From: Stratiolaelaps scimitus
Taxonomy: Eukaryota; Arthropoda; Arachnida; Mesostigmata; Laelapidae
Assembly (NCBI GenBank): GCA_019614645.1
Contig: JABWDB010000001.1
Span: 29,815,501-29,879,500 of the forward strand
Length of the DNA stretch: 64,000 bases
Direction of reading: 5' to 3'
The notes below the pieces were generated by a model. That model made no database searches. It was not told where the DNA came from and was given only the letters and a program-made list of their open reading frames with translations. Every line of letters begins with the position of its first letter. The stretch's first letter is position 1. Position numbers and translations under genes: made by a program. Shown here piece by piece: positions 38,201 to 50,891 of the stretch.

Positions 38201-41200
38201 TCAAAAATAGAATTACCAGCCAACCTTGAACGACAAAACCTGAACGTGACGCCGTCCCGGCCGAGAGGCCGAATCTTGAACGATCAACGATCTCGAGTGC
38301 CCCAAGCTCCTGTGCACCGTTATTAAGTTATTATACTCTATATGGTACACAAAGCGGTTGAACCGACTCGGTGGACAGACTCACCCAGTCAACGTTCATC
38401 TGTGCCCGGCCGTGCTTATCTATACATTTTGGCGTTTACGTCACCAAAGTTCGTCCAGTCATACATACTCCATGTCTACGCTTATCTATTCCTATCTATC
38501 ATATCATAAATAGGTATGCGCTGTCAGCGCTCTTTCGTTTTTCGTGCCGTGTCCCCGACCCGTTTCTCCGAGGGGGTTCGCCGTCGGCTGCTCCCTCCGT
38601 TTAAGTCACCCTTCCATGACGACCCTCCATTTTTGTTTGCTGCCTGCCTTTCATTGTGCTTTATTTCGATTAATATTGTCGTAATGTAATGGAACAATAA
38701 TTATTATTATCGTCAACACCATCCATATCCATTGATATGGATAGGGATTTCCCGTCTTTGACCCCCCCATCGGACCAGCCTGTGACCGCCAACGTTGGAT
38801 CGCTTCGTCGGGTGGCCATCCCTCGCCTTGCTACCAACCACTAATGTAATTTATCAATGTCCTGATATATATATGTATGCGGCCCATAGAGGAATTCTCT
38901 AGGTGCCCTTTTCTTGGCGCTGCTGCTGCTGCTGCCTCTGCTGCTGGTGGTTCTTCTACGAGGCATATCGAGGGCCGCCAGGGGAAGTCATCATCATTTC
39001 TCTGCGCCTCGTTCTCTGCTTCGTCTCTCATAGCTCTTCTGACCTCTTCGGTGCCTCTTCTCGTCCGTCGACTTTGGGGCCGTCGGCTGACCGTTGGCCT
39101 GTCTTGGCTAGCCCTGCCCCAAAAAGTTGACATTCTTATTATTGTTATTATTATTATTATTATAGTAGCCATCTTCTCGGCGACCTCCTCTGGTGCTTTC
39201 GCGGCCATCGCCGGCCTCGTTGTTGTGCCCGGCCATATGATGTTAGGTCGACCGAGTCACTGACTTGGTGGCCGCATGGAAGATGCCTGCCTGGAAATGC
39301 AGAAGGACAGCGTGGGGAATGACGCCCCTACCGTTAGTAGGCCGATATATGGGAGCAATGTCAGCGACAAGAGAAAAAGCAGAAGCTCCTTTCTTGCACA
39401 CAGCGGCGGCCGCCCCCGCCGCCGCCGTTGCCGGTGACGTCGCATGTCTCGGGTCCTGTGCGGACAATACGATGAAGAGCCGAATAGAATGAATGAGGAA
39501 TGTGTGTACTTCGAGAGAAATGAGAACACGAAGGCCGGTGGTGGCTGGGGCGGCGGCGACGGCTTCAGTTGAGTTGACTTGAGTTGGATTGAGTATGGGG
39601 TCCCAATTTGGGGCTGATCGATGGAGATGCAACCAGGGAACGGGGTCCAATAACGCCAAAGTTGACCGTCACCACATTTCTTCCGTCTATTAAAGAAGCG
39701 AACTGTACTACGTCATTCATCGTATTGGTCACTCCGGCAGCCACACGGCGAGATGCTTTGAATGACGGGCACTAAATACAGAGGACAGCCAATAGGCAGA
39801 TAGATGTAGCGTAACGCAATAGAACATAGAATCGCCGCGAAATCAAAAGGTCAGACGGGTCCCAGACCGACCAGCGCAAATGATGCACGCTGGCTGGCTG
39901 GCCAGCAGAAACCGCTAGAAATGGAACAAAGATCAATCCGCTGGTTTTTTTTGCTCCCAAATAGCATGAGGGCATATATGGCTGGACATTGCTTGCCAAT
40001 AGGGAACGTTGCTACTGTGCTGTCATTTCGTTGGCAACTTGCTGGCAGTCCCTGTATGATACAATAGAAAGTATTCGCTAAAGATTCTTTCTTTGTGCTT
40101 GTTGCATGAAAAATAGTCGTATTAGGCTGATGCATACGCCCATAGCGAAAATCTAGCAAATTTCAAGCGCAAGATATTTACTAAAATTTTAATTTTTCTA
40201 GCGATTTTAATGAACTAAATATGTTCAGTTCTGATTAACGGCTCTCTGACATCTCTCCAGGAGCTTCATTATCGCTCCTTCGTAGAGGTTCTGAGTTCTT
40301 TAGGCAAATATATCATCCAAGGTGTTTTTGAGTATGTATAGAAAACTGAAGGTTCGATTATTCAAACCGTTCTGTAGTGGAAATCTGAAGGCTCATGGTG
40401 ACCAGTGATGACTTAACACAATGATCTTCAAGACTTCAAGGGGGTGTGGTTCTTGTCTATTGCTTGTGTCGAATGACCCGCTCAATAATTTGCAGTATGT
40501 GAACATTTGCAGTCGGCGCTAATTTGCTTGTACAGTCCTGAAATACCACACGTGATATCGATCCAACATAATCTCAAGCTGTACGAGCGATACTAACGTG
40601 TACACACCCACACACAATTTCGAGTCCGGCCAGTCTGTCTGATCATAATGGATAAATCATATCTGAGGCCAGTATTAATCACATTCAAATGCAGCAGCAA
40701 CCCTGATCGTTTTATCATAAAATTTGATTGAAACTATTATACAAAACCGTTCGTGTGTTAGCACAACTCCTCAGTGGGGCGCTGAGGTCAGTATGCGTCC
40801 AGTCAAAGTCTCGTGAGCATATCAAGGCTAGAGCCTTCGAGCTGACTCTCGGCCAACATTGAACGTGCACGTCTTTCGAGGCATATCAAGGCTGTGAAAT
40901 TGAATCAGACATCGTTACTTTCCAATGCATCATTTACCGTCTGTTGCACGTGATCCGAAACCAGTAGCTTTATTGCTTAGCGGTAGTCGCTCAGCTGAGC
41001 TTAGCGCAACCACGGAAGCAAGCGAGTGTAGTGTCTAGGTGAGCCGCGATAGCTGGCCGCGTTTTGCGCTGTTGCAAGAGGCTTGACTGACGGACTGACG
41101 TCCAGTCAGGTTCCCCTCTCTCTCCAACGAGGAGGGATAGCATAGCATAGCGCAGCGCAGCAGTTGCTGGCCACAACTTCCCCGTCGCCTCGCCCGACGA

Positions 41201-42528
41201 GCGCGTCACAGCCCGCCACCGCTTGAACTGTTTGACACGGAGGGAAAATTTTCTTATCAGCCAACTGATAGACGCTTGGCCGTCTCTCCTTCGTACATCA
41301 TGTTTCGTCTTCGTCTGACGCACGTCTCAGTCATAACCTCCCGCGGAAGGACAGCGACACGCAAACAAACAGGCTCAGATATACGTGGTCCGTCTACAAA
41401 GGGCCTTTGCATCCGCGCGACTATTTGCGGCATATGACGACGCCTAGATGCCCCCCAGCGGGCCGCCATTGGCACCATACCACCGAGATAGAATGAAAAA
41501 TGTGCTGGATGGGGGTGCGTCGGATCCGCGTCAGCCGCAGACCCCACTGTCTCCCGCGTCCCGCCCGCCTCTGCTGGCAGGGATTGTCTGGGGTAGCGAT
41601 TGTGTGCGTGTGTCTGCTGCTTGACGTTTGCGTCCTCTTTCGTTTCTCCGCTAGCTCGCGGATGGAGTTTTTGCCGTTGCCGTAACCGTTGTTGTTGTGG
41701 CAGCGGGGGCGGCAGCGGGGGCGGCGGCAGTCTTCTGGCAACACGCCCAAGCACTCGTCCGGCTTCGTCCGGGGCTCCATTTCGGCGCATGCTTAGGCTG
41801 GCCGAGAGAGCATCTCAACAGCGGCGTAACGCCTCCCGTGTGTAATGGAACAGCGCCAGAGTCTCGGCGCCAACTCCAATTTATGTGACTGGACGAGAAT
41901 ACGATGGTTCGTTTTCCGGCAATTATTTAGGAGTGTGTGTATGTGTATGGCGTGTATGTGCGTTAATGCACACTATAGGAACCCAAGGGATTGGAGATGA
42001 ACGAGACGGCGGGGAGAGGACATATATGGGGGCCAGCAATAGTAACGACATTAGCCTGATGCTTTTCGCACATGACACGTTATCCATGTAGGCCGACTGA
42101 GTGTGAAGGACAAAATGCATACCGCCTATGCGAAACAAATACAAAAAATCATCAAAAATGAACGGCGGTTCAACAGGTCAGTTAATATCCTGTGTACGAA
42201 TTTGATCAGTGGTTTCGTGATAATACACGCGGGCGAGAGGATTAGGTAGGTAGGTGGGTAGGTAGGTCAACCAACAGGTCAACCACCTATTCCAGTCGAG
42301 AGTGCCGCGAGCGCCAAAACAAACAGCACGCCTTGACGAGTAGCGTGTTTACAGTGGTCCCCTTCATGTCTGCGTGTCATGGTACCCGTTGTGGCTGTAG
42401 AGCCGTTGAGCAGGCAAACGATTTTCGTTGTCAAAAACACGATGTCGGCCTGTGACATCGCGTTTCGAAGTAACTTTAGCTGTTATACTATTATGGCTCC
42501 CAGTGAAACATTTTGCTGCAAGTTAGCC

Positions 42529-42610
42529 AATATTCTGCTTGGCTATGCAGAATATTCAGCGACCAGATGTGTGCGAATGCCACGCACACACACACACACA
42601 TCTGGTCGCT
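42529..42610. repeat. Two adjacent hairpins, one looped over a CA repeat
   Basis: AATATTCTGC and GCAGAATATT form a perfect 10-bp stem with an 8-base loop at about 42531-42558. Immediately next, AGCGACCAGATGTGTG (42558-42573) pairs perfectly with CACACATCTGGTCGCT (42595-42610), with a loop rich in CA. Both lie in the large GT92 intron. The CA repeat may have grown after the inverted copy formed. Confidence 0.85.
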
Positions 42611-43672
42611 CGATTGTCTGAGGAAAGTTGTCTGACCCTGAACGCCTGCAATTGCGATGTGCCGTGTTCTTTAACGGCAAGCGCTATTCAACCCCGTCTA
42701 CTCTCCGCCACCGCGACCTGCTCTTCGCTCCAAGGTGATGGCCTTTAACGCTTAGCAGCAATCCTCGCCTCATGTGGTCTGGTGATCGTCGATTTCCGAA
42801 TCCGAGACGAGGCAAGCAAGCCAATCTGAGACAAGCAGAAAGAAATCGACGACTTGATGAAGGCCGTCGACATGACATCGTGATATGTCACGAATCGCTG
42901 TAATCAGTAGCGCCTTCCATAACGCCACGGCTGCTGGGGCCATGACAGTCTCCCGTTTGGGCTGCTTACACAGCCCGCCCATGTATCGACTGCACACGAC
43001 CTATGGTTGTGGCGCTCGCGCCATGCCGGGTGGGCTTATGACCCGTGACCGCTTATCCCACAGTGCCCCTGCATCCGGCTGGCCCCCGGCGGCCGGATGT
43101 TGCGTACCAACGGGACACAGTTCCATCAGCACAAGCTCCGGGGAAGGACATTTCTGTTCATTGATCATTTTTCCCGCTTGGCAGATGCTTCGCCCGGCGA
43201 GACATCTTCCGGAGAACGGCGTTCATCTAACAGAAGGCGGCTGGTGGTGGTGTTTAGCGTTAACGTTTGCCAACGATCATGGACAGCCGGGGTTATCGAT
43301 GCATAGCACAGCAATTCTATTTCCACCCATTTCGAACGTGTATTTCGATTCATTAAGCTACGTGGTCATCTCGGCGAGTACGGCTTCCTGTGAGGTTTTC
43401 AAGGTCGTTAGAGTTGGCAGTTCAATGATACATGCGCTCGTCAACTGTATGTAATACTCACGCGCCGTGCAACTCATGAGTGATACCATAAAATTTCGCG
43501 TCATTAAAACCCCGCCCTCATCCAGTTGACGTTCGAGCGTGTTAGAGTATTAAACAAGTAAACACGCTAATTGCTGTCAGTTAGGGTGCACTCATCGGTT
43601 TCTCTCTTTCAAGAGAAAAGGGATAACGGTGCTGAACTTCATTGGTAAATTCGAATTAGGTGCTGATCATTA

Positions 43673-43748
43673 TTTGCATTTAAAGGGGTCCGTCTTATAA
43701 AGCAATGCTAGAAGCCATACCGTGGTCGATAAAAAATGATGGCTGTGT
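43673..43748 (+). repeat. SINE tail, second copy
   Basis: TTTGCATTTAAAGGGGTCCG followed by AAAGC, TACCGTGGTCGAT, TAAA and TGATGGCTGTG. The same order of blocks follows the tRNA-like SINE head at 50409-50473 (TTTGCATTTAAAGGG, AAAGC, TACCGTCGACG, TAAA, TGTTGGCTGT). No tRNA-like head is visible on this copy, so it is either truncated or the shared piece is a separate repeat. Confidence 0.5.
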
Positions 43749-44016
43749 GTGTGAGCCTGGAACAGAAAACAAGGTGCTGATCATCAGAAGATTGAGTTAC
43801 ATTGACTCATTATAGCCTTCGTGACAATCAAGGAAAATATGGTGGTTTATGATGGCTGGACGCGACCAGCTCTACAAACTCTGCATCTTCAATCTCGCTA
43901 GCTAGCTAGGTAATATGTCTACGGGTAAATAGTGTAGATATTTCTCTATGATTGCATTCACGTCGTGTCTAATTGCTGTTTGTTGTCGCTGTTTTTTACT
44001 CGCCTCCTCGTTTCAG

Positions 44017-44198
44017 GTATTGCGACAGTGCTTCCTTGGCAGCTGGACCTGATCTCTCAGCGGGAGATTAGAACCGAAGGCCTGTTCGCCGCCCTCAACG
44101 ATTGCTTGTACAGATCCATGTACCGATTCCAATACACCGCCATGGTGGACTTCGACGAAGTCATTGTGCCTAAACTTAAAGCGAACGCTACTGTTCTT
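44017..44198 (+). CDS. GT92 glycosyltransferase, exon with the DxD-type motif
   Basis: Acceptor CGTTTCAG, donor GTTCTT|GTAAGT. The first two bases complete the split Gly codon and the exon ends on a whole codon. It encodes IATVLPWQLDLISQREIRTE, then GLFAALNDCLYR, then YTAMVDFDEVIVPK. The LPW block, the ALNDCLYR block and the V-D-x-D-E motif are hallmarks of GT92; the Asp residues of VDFDE (44145-44159) are expected to bind the divalent metal and the sugar nucleotide. All key residues are intact, so the gene looks functional. The frame is not open beyond the donor as a conserved sequence. Confidence 0.95.
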
Positions 44199-46278
44199 GT
44201 AAGTGACGTCGAACAGCCAAATGGATCCCCTCCGAATTGAGCACAGTCCGATATATAAACGATAGTCCACAAGCACAATTCGAGCCTGACGCCGCACCAA
44301 TTACCACCGCATTAAGTGACTGCTAAGCAATCGACTAGACGCCAAGACGATTATACTATTCGAATAATTATTCAATTCAAATATTCTCGTAATTTCGTTA
44401 TTTGTAAACGTACTGTTTACCCAGCGGTGTTGTCCATGTCGTGTTCGCAACGCGTTTACCGAATTATTTGAAAACCACTCATGGTGTACGATCCTTCTCA
44501 ATGTCATTTAAGAAATCAGTTAAATCAACACACTATTTGATCGTTCATAGTGTCATCGGCGTATTCATCAGCTGAACTCGAATCGAGTTAAGTTGACGTA
44601 CAATTTACTGAAACATTGTGGCGCATACATCGTAAGTCTGTTTATGAGGCCCCTTTTGCACTAGAGAACTCGCGTGAATATGAGTTCAATAATAGAAAGC
44701 ACGGCATCAAATGCATCGATCCGTGTATCATCGCACTATTCATCTGCAATTGGCCATGTTGTCGTTCATACGGCATTAGTTACCTCGGGGGCATCAGCCT
44801 GACTTGCGTCACCGCAGAGGTCTTTGAGCTGCTCTTCCAACGTTTACGTGTATCATGTACCGCAAAAACACGGCTCATTGCTGCGTCGTCTGAGCGGCTG
44901 AGTTAGAAAAAAAACTGCACATTGAGTCTCCAGTGAATAATCGTCCCGTAAACGGTTGATTGATCAACAGACAGTCAGATAGATGCCCTCTGTTAGCTGA
45001 GCGTATTAAGCCGCATAGCGCAGATGCTATTCGTAGCGGAGTGGTAATATCTTCCAGACACCAGCAGCTTTTTAATTCCCTTGGTGATTCCTCATTGGAA
45101 TATTTTGATCACGAAGCGGTGCTTACAGAGTTAATCATTCTGTACAAATGACGTCTGTATACCGTCCATGCAGTAGTGTGTCGAAACAACATATACAACA
45201 CATAATCAAGTACACTCGATTGTCATTAAGTACAAATCACAGCTGGCTGGCTATCATTTAAATACACAGGTGTCCCAGCTATTCAGCGCATCACATTGCA
45301 CGACATTGTGCAAGTCGTCTGTTGTTCGGGAAATGATTTTCTTGTATCGAGATCGCCGCAGCAAATAATTGGTATCTGCCGAAATATAATCTCCCTGTAC
45401 ATACAACAGATAAACGAACATACTACAGCAATAGCAACGACGACGGCCAGCCATGAATTTGACGCATTTGATGAAAGCCGCTATTGAAAGCCATCCCATC
45501 CGAAACTACTATGCGGTGTGGGTTATACATATGCACAGACGCGTTAATATAACTTCGATTCAACAGGCAGCCCGTGTGCGTCCGCACTGAATGCACAGTT
45601 GCATATGCGCTACGCTGTTCGAGGTCGCAATTCTATAGTTGCAACATTTGTCGTTGTATGCCATCGTTCCTTTGCGTTTAGATCTGGCAGCCCCGTACGA
45701 TATACCGCAAAGCCGGCCATATAGACCACTCTGGATGGATATATGCATCGTCACTAGATGGATATATGCATCTACACATGACCGGGCGGATATATAAATA
45801 ATACAAATCGCAATCACCATGATATACCTGTATGGGAGTGCGGCACTGACTGACGGGCGATGATCATGTCGTGCGCACCGTTTTGAGAGATACTCCCAGG
45901 TCGTTTATCAGGGACGACTAGAAAACCCGCTAGAGACACACGGATTCAGGGCGCAACAGTGAACGGTAGTGGTGTAGGCACGCGTCATTTGACTTGAAGA
46001 AGAGTGGAAGACGAGCACGAGTCTGAGCGAGTGCACGCGATGCCGGTGAGGTCGTGAATCGCCGACTCTCTCGAAAGAAACAGAGGAAGAGAGAGAGAGA
46101 GAGATGTGCAAGCACCGCTCAGTCCCGGTGGCTTCGTCAAGCACTTGAGGGCTTCGATAGACCCATCCCGCACGCCTGCTTCCCTCGAGCACCCCTTGGC
46201 CCTTCCTATCCCGTATCGGATTCTAACCCATGCAAGTTGTTGTGTCTGTGTGCTTCCCATCTCATTCACCCTTTTCAG
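44199..46278 (+). other. GT92 intron, 2.1 kb
   Basis: Phase-0 GT-AG intron (GTAAGT ... CCTTTTCAG). A direct repeat GATGGATATATGCATC occurs twice at about 45733-45775. A 96-codon frame at 44616-44906 has no recognisable motif. I see nothing else in it. Confidence 0.85.
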
Positions 46279-46374
46279 GAGCTGTTGACAGCGCTGCGCG
46301 GGACCAATACGGCGCGGCATGGGGCGTTCTCGTTTCAGAATGCCTTCTTCTATCTTCAATATCCCGATGAGGAG
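46279..46374 (+). CDS. GT92 glycosyltransferase, 32-residue exon
   Basis: Acceptor CTTTTCAG, donor GATGAGGAG|GTGAGT; the length is exactly 96 bases and both ends are phase 0. It encodes ELLTALRGTNTARHGAFSFQ followed by NAFFYLQYPDEE. The 'gaFsFrNaFFy' block follows the DxD motif by about 30 residues in GT92, as here. Confidence 0.93.
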
Positions 46375-47773
46375 GTGAGTGGAGGGTTCGTTTCTACGGT
46401 GCTCCCCTCTTGGCGTCTCTCCTGTCGGCTGGCTCGCCTGTCCCGATGTCGGTCGGTCGGTCACGCTGTCACCGGCCGTCCCTCGCGGGCCGCCCGCCAC
46501 CCACTTCATCCTGTTTCGGAGCCGTGCGTCGGTAGTGTGGTTTGGTCGAGCTAGGCCGACTCGATGCAACGCCGAGCCGACATTGCGTTCAGCAGCGGTT
46601 CGCAGAACCGATCGACACGGTAGGCAGCAGGCTGGCAAGCAGGAGCACGTCGTATCTCGGTTTGATTGAAGTCGGTGAGGCGGCGCATCACCTAGCGCCT
46701 CCGTGCGTGCTGCCTTCTCCCGCGTACATCCTGAACCATTTGGGTAGTCGGGATATGATTGAGCCTGTCAAATTGTCCTGCCGCCGTCGTGGCAATCCCC
46801 TCCGCTCGTTCGTTGTCGTTTTCTCGCTCGCTCGTAGAAGTCAGGATGGAAGTTCTCGTTGCGCGGTCGAGAGAATTGCGACGGGATTGGGTGAGTGGAA
46901 CGCCCGTCATAAGTGGGACAGCGGGCGACGGTCGGCGGGAAGGAGCTTCGTGCACGAAGTCATCATTGGCGTCGCAAAGCAAGTTGGTTCAACTGTTCGA
47001 GCCCTACGGCGACTACTCGGCCGGCAGGCAGCACTTGCCACAACACTCAGTTCCCTTTCTATATATCTTCGCCTTTCACCCTGCCGCACACGAGATATCG
47101 ATGACGAGCGAGTAGTCCATGTTAGCGAGTTATGTGATCCTTCCAACAGGACCCCAACGTCCACGGGGCCCACAGTGTCTCCAAAACAAAATAGCAAACG
47201 GAACTCGGCTCAGCTGCGCTCACACTGACAGAGACTTGTTTTTTGCCTCTTCGTCTTTCGGGGGAGATTGGCGAGCGGGGAGCGAGGGACTAAAATGAAA
47301 GCTTGATCGAAAGGAAGGTGCACTACGGTGATGGTTGACGAAACCTATTGAAATCGGTTCCAGCCGAATGTGCTAGACTCTCCCATTTCTTTCGACTTTC
47401 CGACCACTACCGGTCGTCGGCTACCGGCGCTGCCAGCGATTCCCTAAGACCTTTGCGTTGACGCTGCTGGGCGTCGGTATTCTCCCTGTCGCTATGATCG
47501 ATGACTGTTGGCTGAGCACCGCCTGCGGTCGTGCGAGCACACACAAAGCGACTGCCGCCTCCGCCGGCGTGCAGCCGGCTGCGTTTATCGCTTGCCGCTG
47601 CCTGCTGTTGTCCTGAGGTATATACTACAATCAGTTGTTTCTTTCACTATGACGATCGGTCTAACGTTTTACGACTACGCTGTTGCACCTATCCACAACT
47701 CTTCGTACTTTTGTCTGACTCATACTCGCGTTGTTGTCGATGTGACGGTGGATGTTGTCAATTCTGATTACAG
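46375..47773 (+). other. GT92 intron, 1.4 kb
   Basis: Phase-0 GT-AG intron (GTGAGT ... ATTACAG). It contains the longest open frame of the window (46542-47228, 228 codons, + strand) and overlapping frames on both strands. The stretch is GC-rich and these frames show no family motif. Skipping the intron gives a seamless GT92 match, so it is removed from the main transcript. Confidence 0.8.
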
Positions 47774-47897
47774 GTGCCTTTCTCTGACCCAGCCAAGGAG
47801 CTATTGTATCTACGGAAAACTCGGCGGAAAGGCAAGCTGCACAATCATCGTTTGCGTTCGAAGTACATCGTCGTACCGGAGCGAGTGCAGGAAGTCG
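47774..47897 (+). CDS. GT92 glycosyltransferase, basic-block exon
   Basis: Acceptor GATTACAG, donor GAAGTCG|GTAAGC. It starts on a whole codon and leaves one base of a Gly codon. It encodes VPFSDPAKELLYLRKTRRKG, then KLHNHRLRSKYIVVPERVQE, then V and the split Gly. GT92 proteins have a 'tlrKt.r....h.hr.RSKyIv.Pe.v.evG.H.vW' block here, and the join to 56497 gives EVG-NHFVW, exactly as expected. Confidence 0.95.
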
Positions 47898-50317
47898 GTA
47901 AGCGTTCGCTATCGTTTTAAATCCACTTATCGTGTGCAGTATCGTGAACCAGAGGACTAGACTGTGATTACTAAATTATTAGGAACGTTCTTTTCCATTT
48001 TTGGATACGCATTTAAGCCGTCGTTTATATACATATGTATGTGTATGTGTGTTTACGCGTGCGCTTGTGTGAGTACCACAATCCAACAAGTGAGTTTACC
48101 TGTGAGGTAATGAAGTCAGATCTCGACAGATGATGATTATTGTTATTATAATTATTATAATCATCATCCGGGACAGCTTCCGTTCAGCAGCTTCACCCGG
48201 TGCCACAACACGCGTTTACGTGTTGTCTGCTCTTAGTTACCAAGCACTGGAGTGGACGACGCATCATCGTTGTCATCATCATCATCGGCTATTCGTACGC
48301 AGGGACGTCAGCAGCTTTAGCAGCTCCGGCCCAAAGAACATTGGCCATCCCGCCTAGCACAGCGGCATCAGCGAACGCGTCTGGTTGATCCCACAGGCTA
48401 CCAGCCTTACAGCACGATAGCCCCATGCTCCCCTCGGCCGCCGTCCCGTGCTCGAGGATGCTGGAGGAAGGCGTGTCCCTCTGTCGGAAGAATGAATTAA
48501 GCAAGATTAAGCGGCCGAGCATTGAGGGTCATGCCTAGATAGGGTGAGGCTCTCTCCGCGCCCGACAAGAGACAGCTAGTCGACTCCGAGCAGCTAGCAG
48601 AGCCGCTGCCGAACACCACCCCTTTGTTCGCAGGGCACGAGCGGGCGAAGAAGGCAGGGACGTTCCGGCGGTGATCGCTTCTCATCGGGGCGCCCGCCCG
48701 CCCATTCGCCCGTCCGGGTCCGTTGAACGAGCCAACGCAACGGTGTAACGCATAGTCCTTCCCTATCCTATCCGACCCGTCCCAGGCCCTTTTTGCCAGT
48801 CCCCCTACCAACTGTGTTTCTCCCACGATATCCGGCTGTTTTCGCGTCGCTTCTATGCTTTCGACAGTGCTAACCGAGCAGAGAGCCATACAGTAGTCGT
48901 GTCGCCCGCCGGCTCAGAGGTCGGTTCGCCCAGCTGCCGAGACTCCGCGTTTCGTCCTGTTGTTGTTGTGTTGTTGTTGTTATTGTGGCAGTAGTGGTGG
49001 TAGTAGTGGTTCGTAGCGAGGGCCTTGCCGTTGAATTCTAGTGGCGATTGCCGCACCAGCGCTGCTGCTGCCGCCGCCGCCGCCGAAGGTCGGACTGGGA
49101 GGTATTTATCGAGACATGATAACGCTGCCCTCTATTATCGTACTTCCGGCGGTTGCCACTTGTGGTAAACTCCTCGTTCGCGCATCGCACACGATAATGA
49201 CGCCAGTAACAACGTGTTAGGACCCGCTGCGAACGGAAGCGAAGGCCGAGACGTTCATCGGCGACGGCGGCTGCGGCGGCCGGACGATGTCTGAAAGAAA
49301 CGAAAGAGGAAGACAGCAAGGGATGAAGGGGTCCCCCACAACTCGATGGAAAACGCAAACGAATGAAGTGCGTCAAACGAAGTTTCGCAGGAAACCTGCG
49401 AATCGCCAGCTGATAATGACACACAAAACCTTTTCACAAGTACCCCCTTCACAAATAAAGAAGTTCTCTTATGATCTCTATCTACGTGTGAACTGTTACG
49501 GGCGGGTGCGGCGGTGGGGATCGTGGCACGTAGCAGGTGCTGAGTGCTAAGCGGAACGGTGCGAGCAAAGTTGTATGAAAACTTACTTCTTTGGCCTCTC
49601 TGCCTCGCGTTTACTGCTCTATCCTTGAAGCAGATGGAGGCAGGGATGAGGCACGTTCCTCCTGATGACACCTCAAGAACAACGAGGTGAGACTTCAACG
49701 GGTGCGTGAGATGCGTACATGTTTTAATGTACCATTGAGTGGTGGCGCCTGACTACAGCTACTTGTGCATCAATGACAACTTTTGAATTTAACGGTTCAC
49801 GGTGTGTGGTGCTTCCATAATAATAGTCTGGGTTCGGAGGTGTACATTCGCCGATATCATCTTGTTCAAGCTCAGAGGGGGGGGGGACCATATGCGCCGC
49901 CATTTTTATTCGAAGAATATACGAAGTGCTCTTACTTCCTTGTCTTTTCCATGGTGTTGACTATATTTTGATACAACTGTGTTACGATATATGATAAACA
50001 GCAGGGGCTTCTCCTGCCGTGTTGCCGGCAGCCACAGCTTGAAATACGAATGTATACCATCGTACAGCAGACAGTCGTACACTTTTCCAGCGTGGGAATG
50101 TTAAGCATCGGGAATGAACCGCTTTTCACAACGGCAATGGAACGCACGGCGCGCTGATTCATACTCCACGTTCCAGCAATACGTGGGTCTAATAGAAGAG
50201 CGGCGGGTTTTGGAATTATTGTCTAACACATTGCGAACGGTGCCTGTAGTGGCGTAGCTTCTATGCGTTAAATTATATAGGTGTTAAGTATTCCTAGGTA
50301 CATATACATATTATGTC

Positions 50318-50480
50318 CACGAGCCCGGTGGCCTGATGGTGCATTCGTGTGCGCCTTGCTATGTGAGGGAGACACGTATGTGGACGGGTTCGATCCCTAC
50401 CGGTGTACATTTGCATTTAAAGGGTTCTGCCGAAAGCGGTACCGTCGACGCTAAATGTTGGCTGTAAGTCACCCAAAATG
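50318..50480 (+). mobile_element. tRNA-derived SINE
   Basis: A box-A match, TGGCCTGATGG (50329-50339), is followed 58 bases later by a perfect box-B match, GGTTCGATCCC (50387-50397). These are the internal RNA polymerase III promoter boxes of tRNA genes. A cloverleaf does not fold well (the T stem has only about three pairs and the acceptor is weak), so this is a SINE head rather than a working tRNA. The following tail (50409-50473) recurs near 43673-43748. It lies just beside mariner copy B. Confidence 0.65.
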
Positions 50481-50489
50481 TAGTTTTTT

Positions 50490-50891
50490 TTAATGTACTT
50501 TTCTGATACATATATTACATACTGAGACGTTCGGAGCTATTTTTTGCATCGAAAATACTTCGGAAACTTTAAACCCAGAGCTAGCGCTCTGACAGCCCCA
50601 GAGCGGCAGTATCCTTCCCAGCTGACCATACTTAATTTGGTTGCCGATAGCTTCCTGAAGCAAATCGATGTTTGCATAATGTACACCACTAATTACCTTT
50701 TCTAATGTATGGAAACAACCATAATTACAAGGGCTTAAACGTGGAGAATCTGCAAGTTCAATCCACTGATGAATATTGTTAGCCCCCATCCAGTTCGTTA
50801 TTGCAGCCGTACGGTGAGATTTTGCTTTGTCATCGAAAAGCCTCCCGGCGTGATGTCGATTCTCGCACCTTTCGTCCATGAGTCCTTTCAA
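50490..50891 (-). pseudogene. Mariner transposase C-terminal half (copy B), third Asp replaced
   Basis: An open frame of 133 codons covering LFDDKAKSHRTAAITNW (second catalytic Asp) and ADSPRLSPCNYGCFHTLEK. Exactly 34 residues separate the second Asp of FDD from the Asn of SPCN, which is mariner DD34D spacing, but the third residue is Asn (minus-strand codon at 50726-50724) instead of Asp. Upstream, stops separate it from the part with PIDES (51061-51273). This copy lacks the frameshift after LFDDK seen in copy A. Confidence 0.88.

Larger units (their letters stand above)
32560..44016 (+). other. GT92 intron, 11.5 kb
   Basis: A GT-AG intron (GTAAGC ... CGTTTCAG) in phase 1. It hosts a deleted mariner (33513-34196), overlapping hairpins at 35200-35240, two adjacent hairpins at 42529-42610, a CTG-rich run near 38923-38946, an ATT run near 39140-39163 and a SINE tail near 43673-43748. 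Long frames in its GC-rich parts, such as the minus-strand frame at 41257-41790, are proline/arginine-rich and overlap frames on the other strand, so I leave them out. No second gene is evident in it. Confidence 0.75.

Noticed and set aside
41257..41790. 177-codon minus-strand frame rich in Pro, Arg and Gln
   Set aside because: It lies in the GC-rich part of the GT92 intron, overlaps several frames on both strands, and owes its composition to CCG/GCC-type repeats. No domain is visible.
43097..43306. Integrase-like stretch (FLFIDHFSRLADA)
   Set aside because: Only about 15 residues resemble retroelement integrases; no zinc-binding or DDE residues are in reach, so I do not list it as an element.
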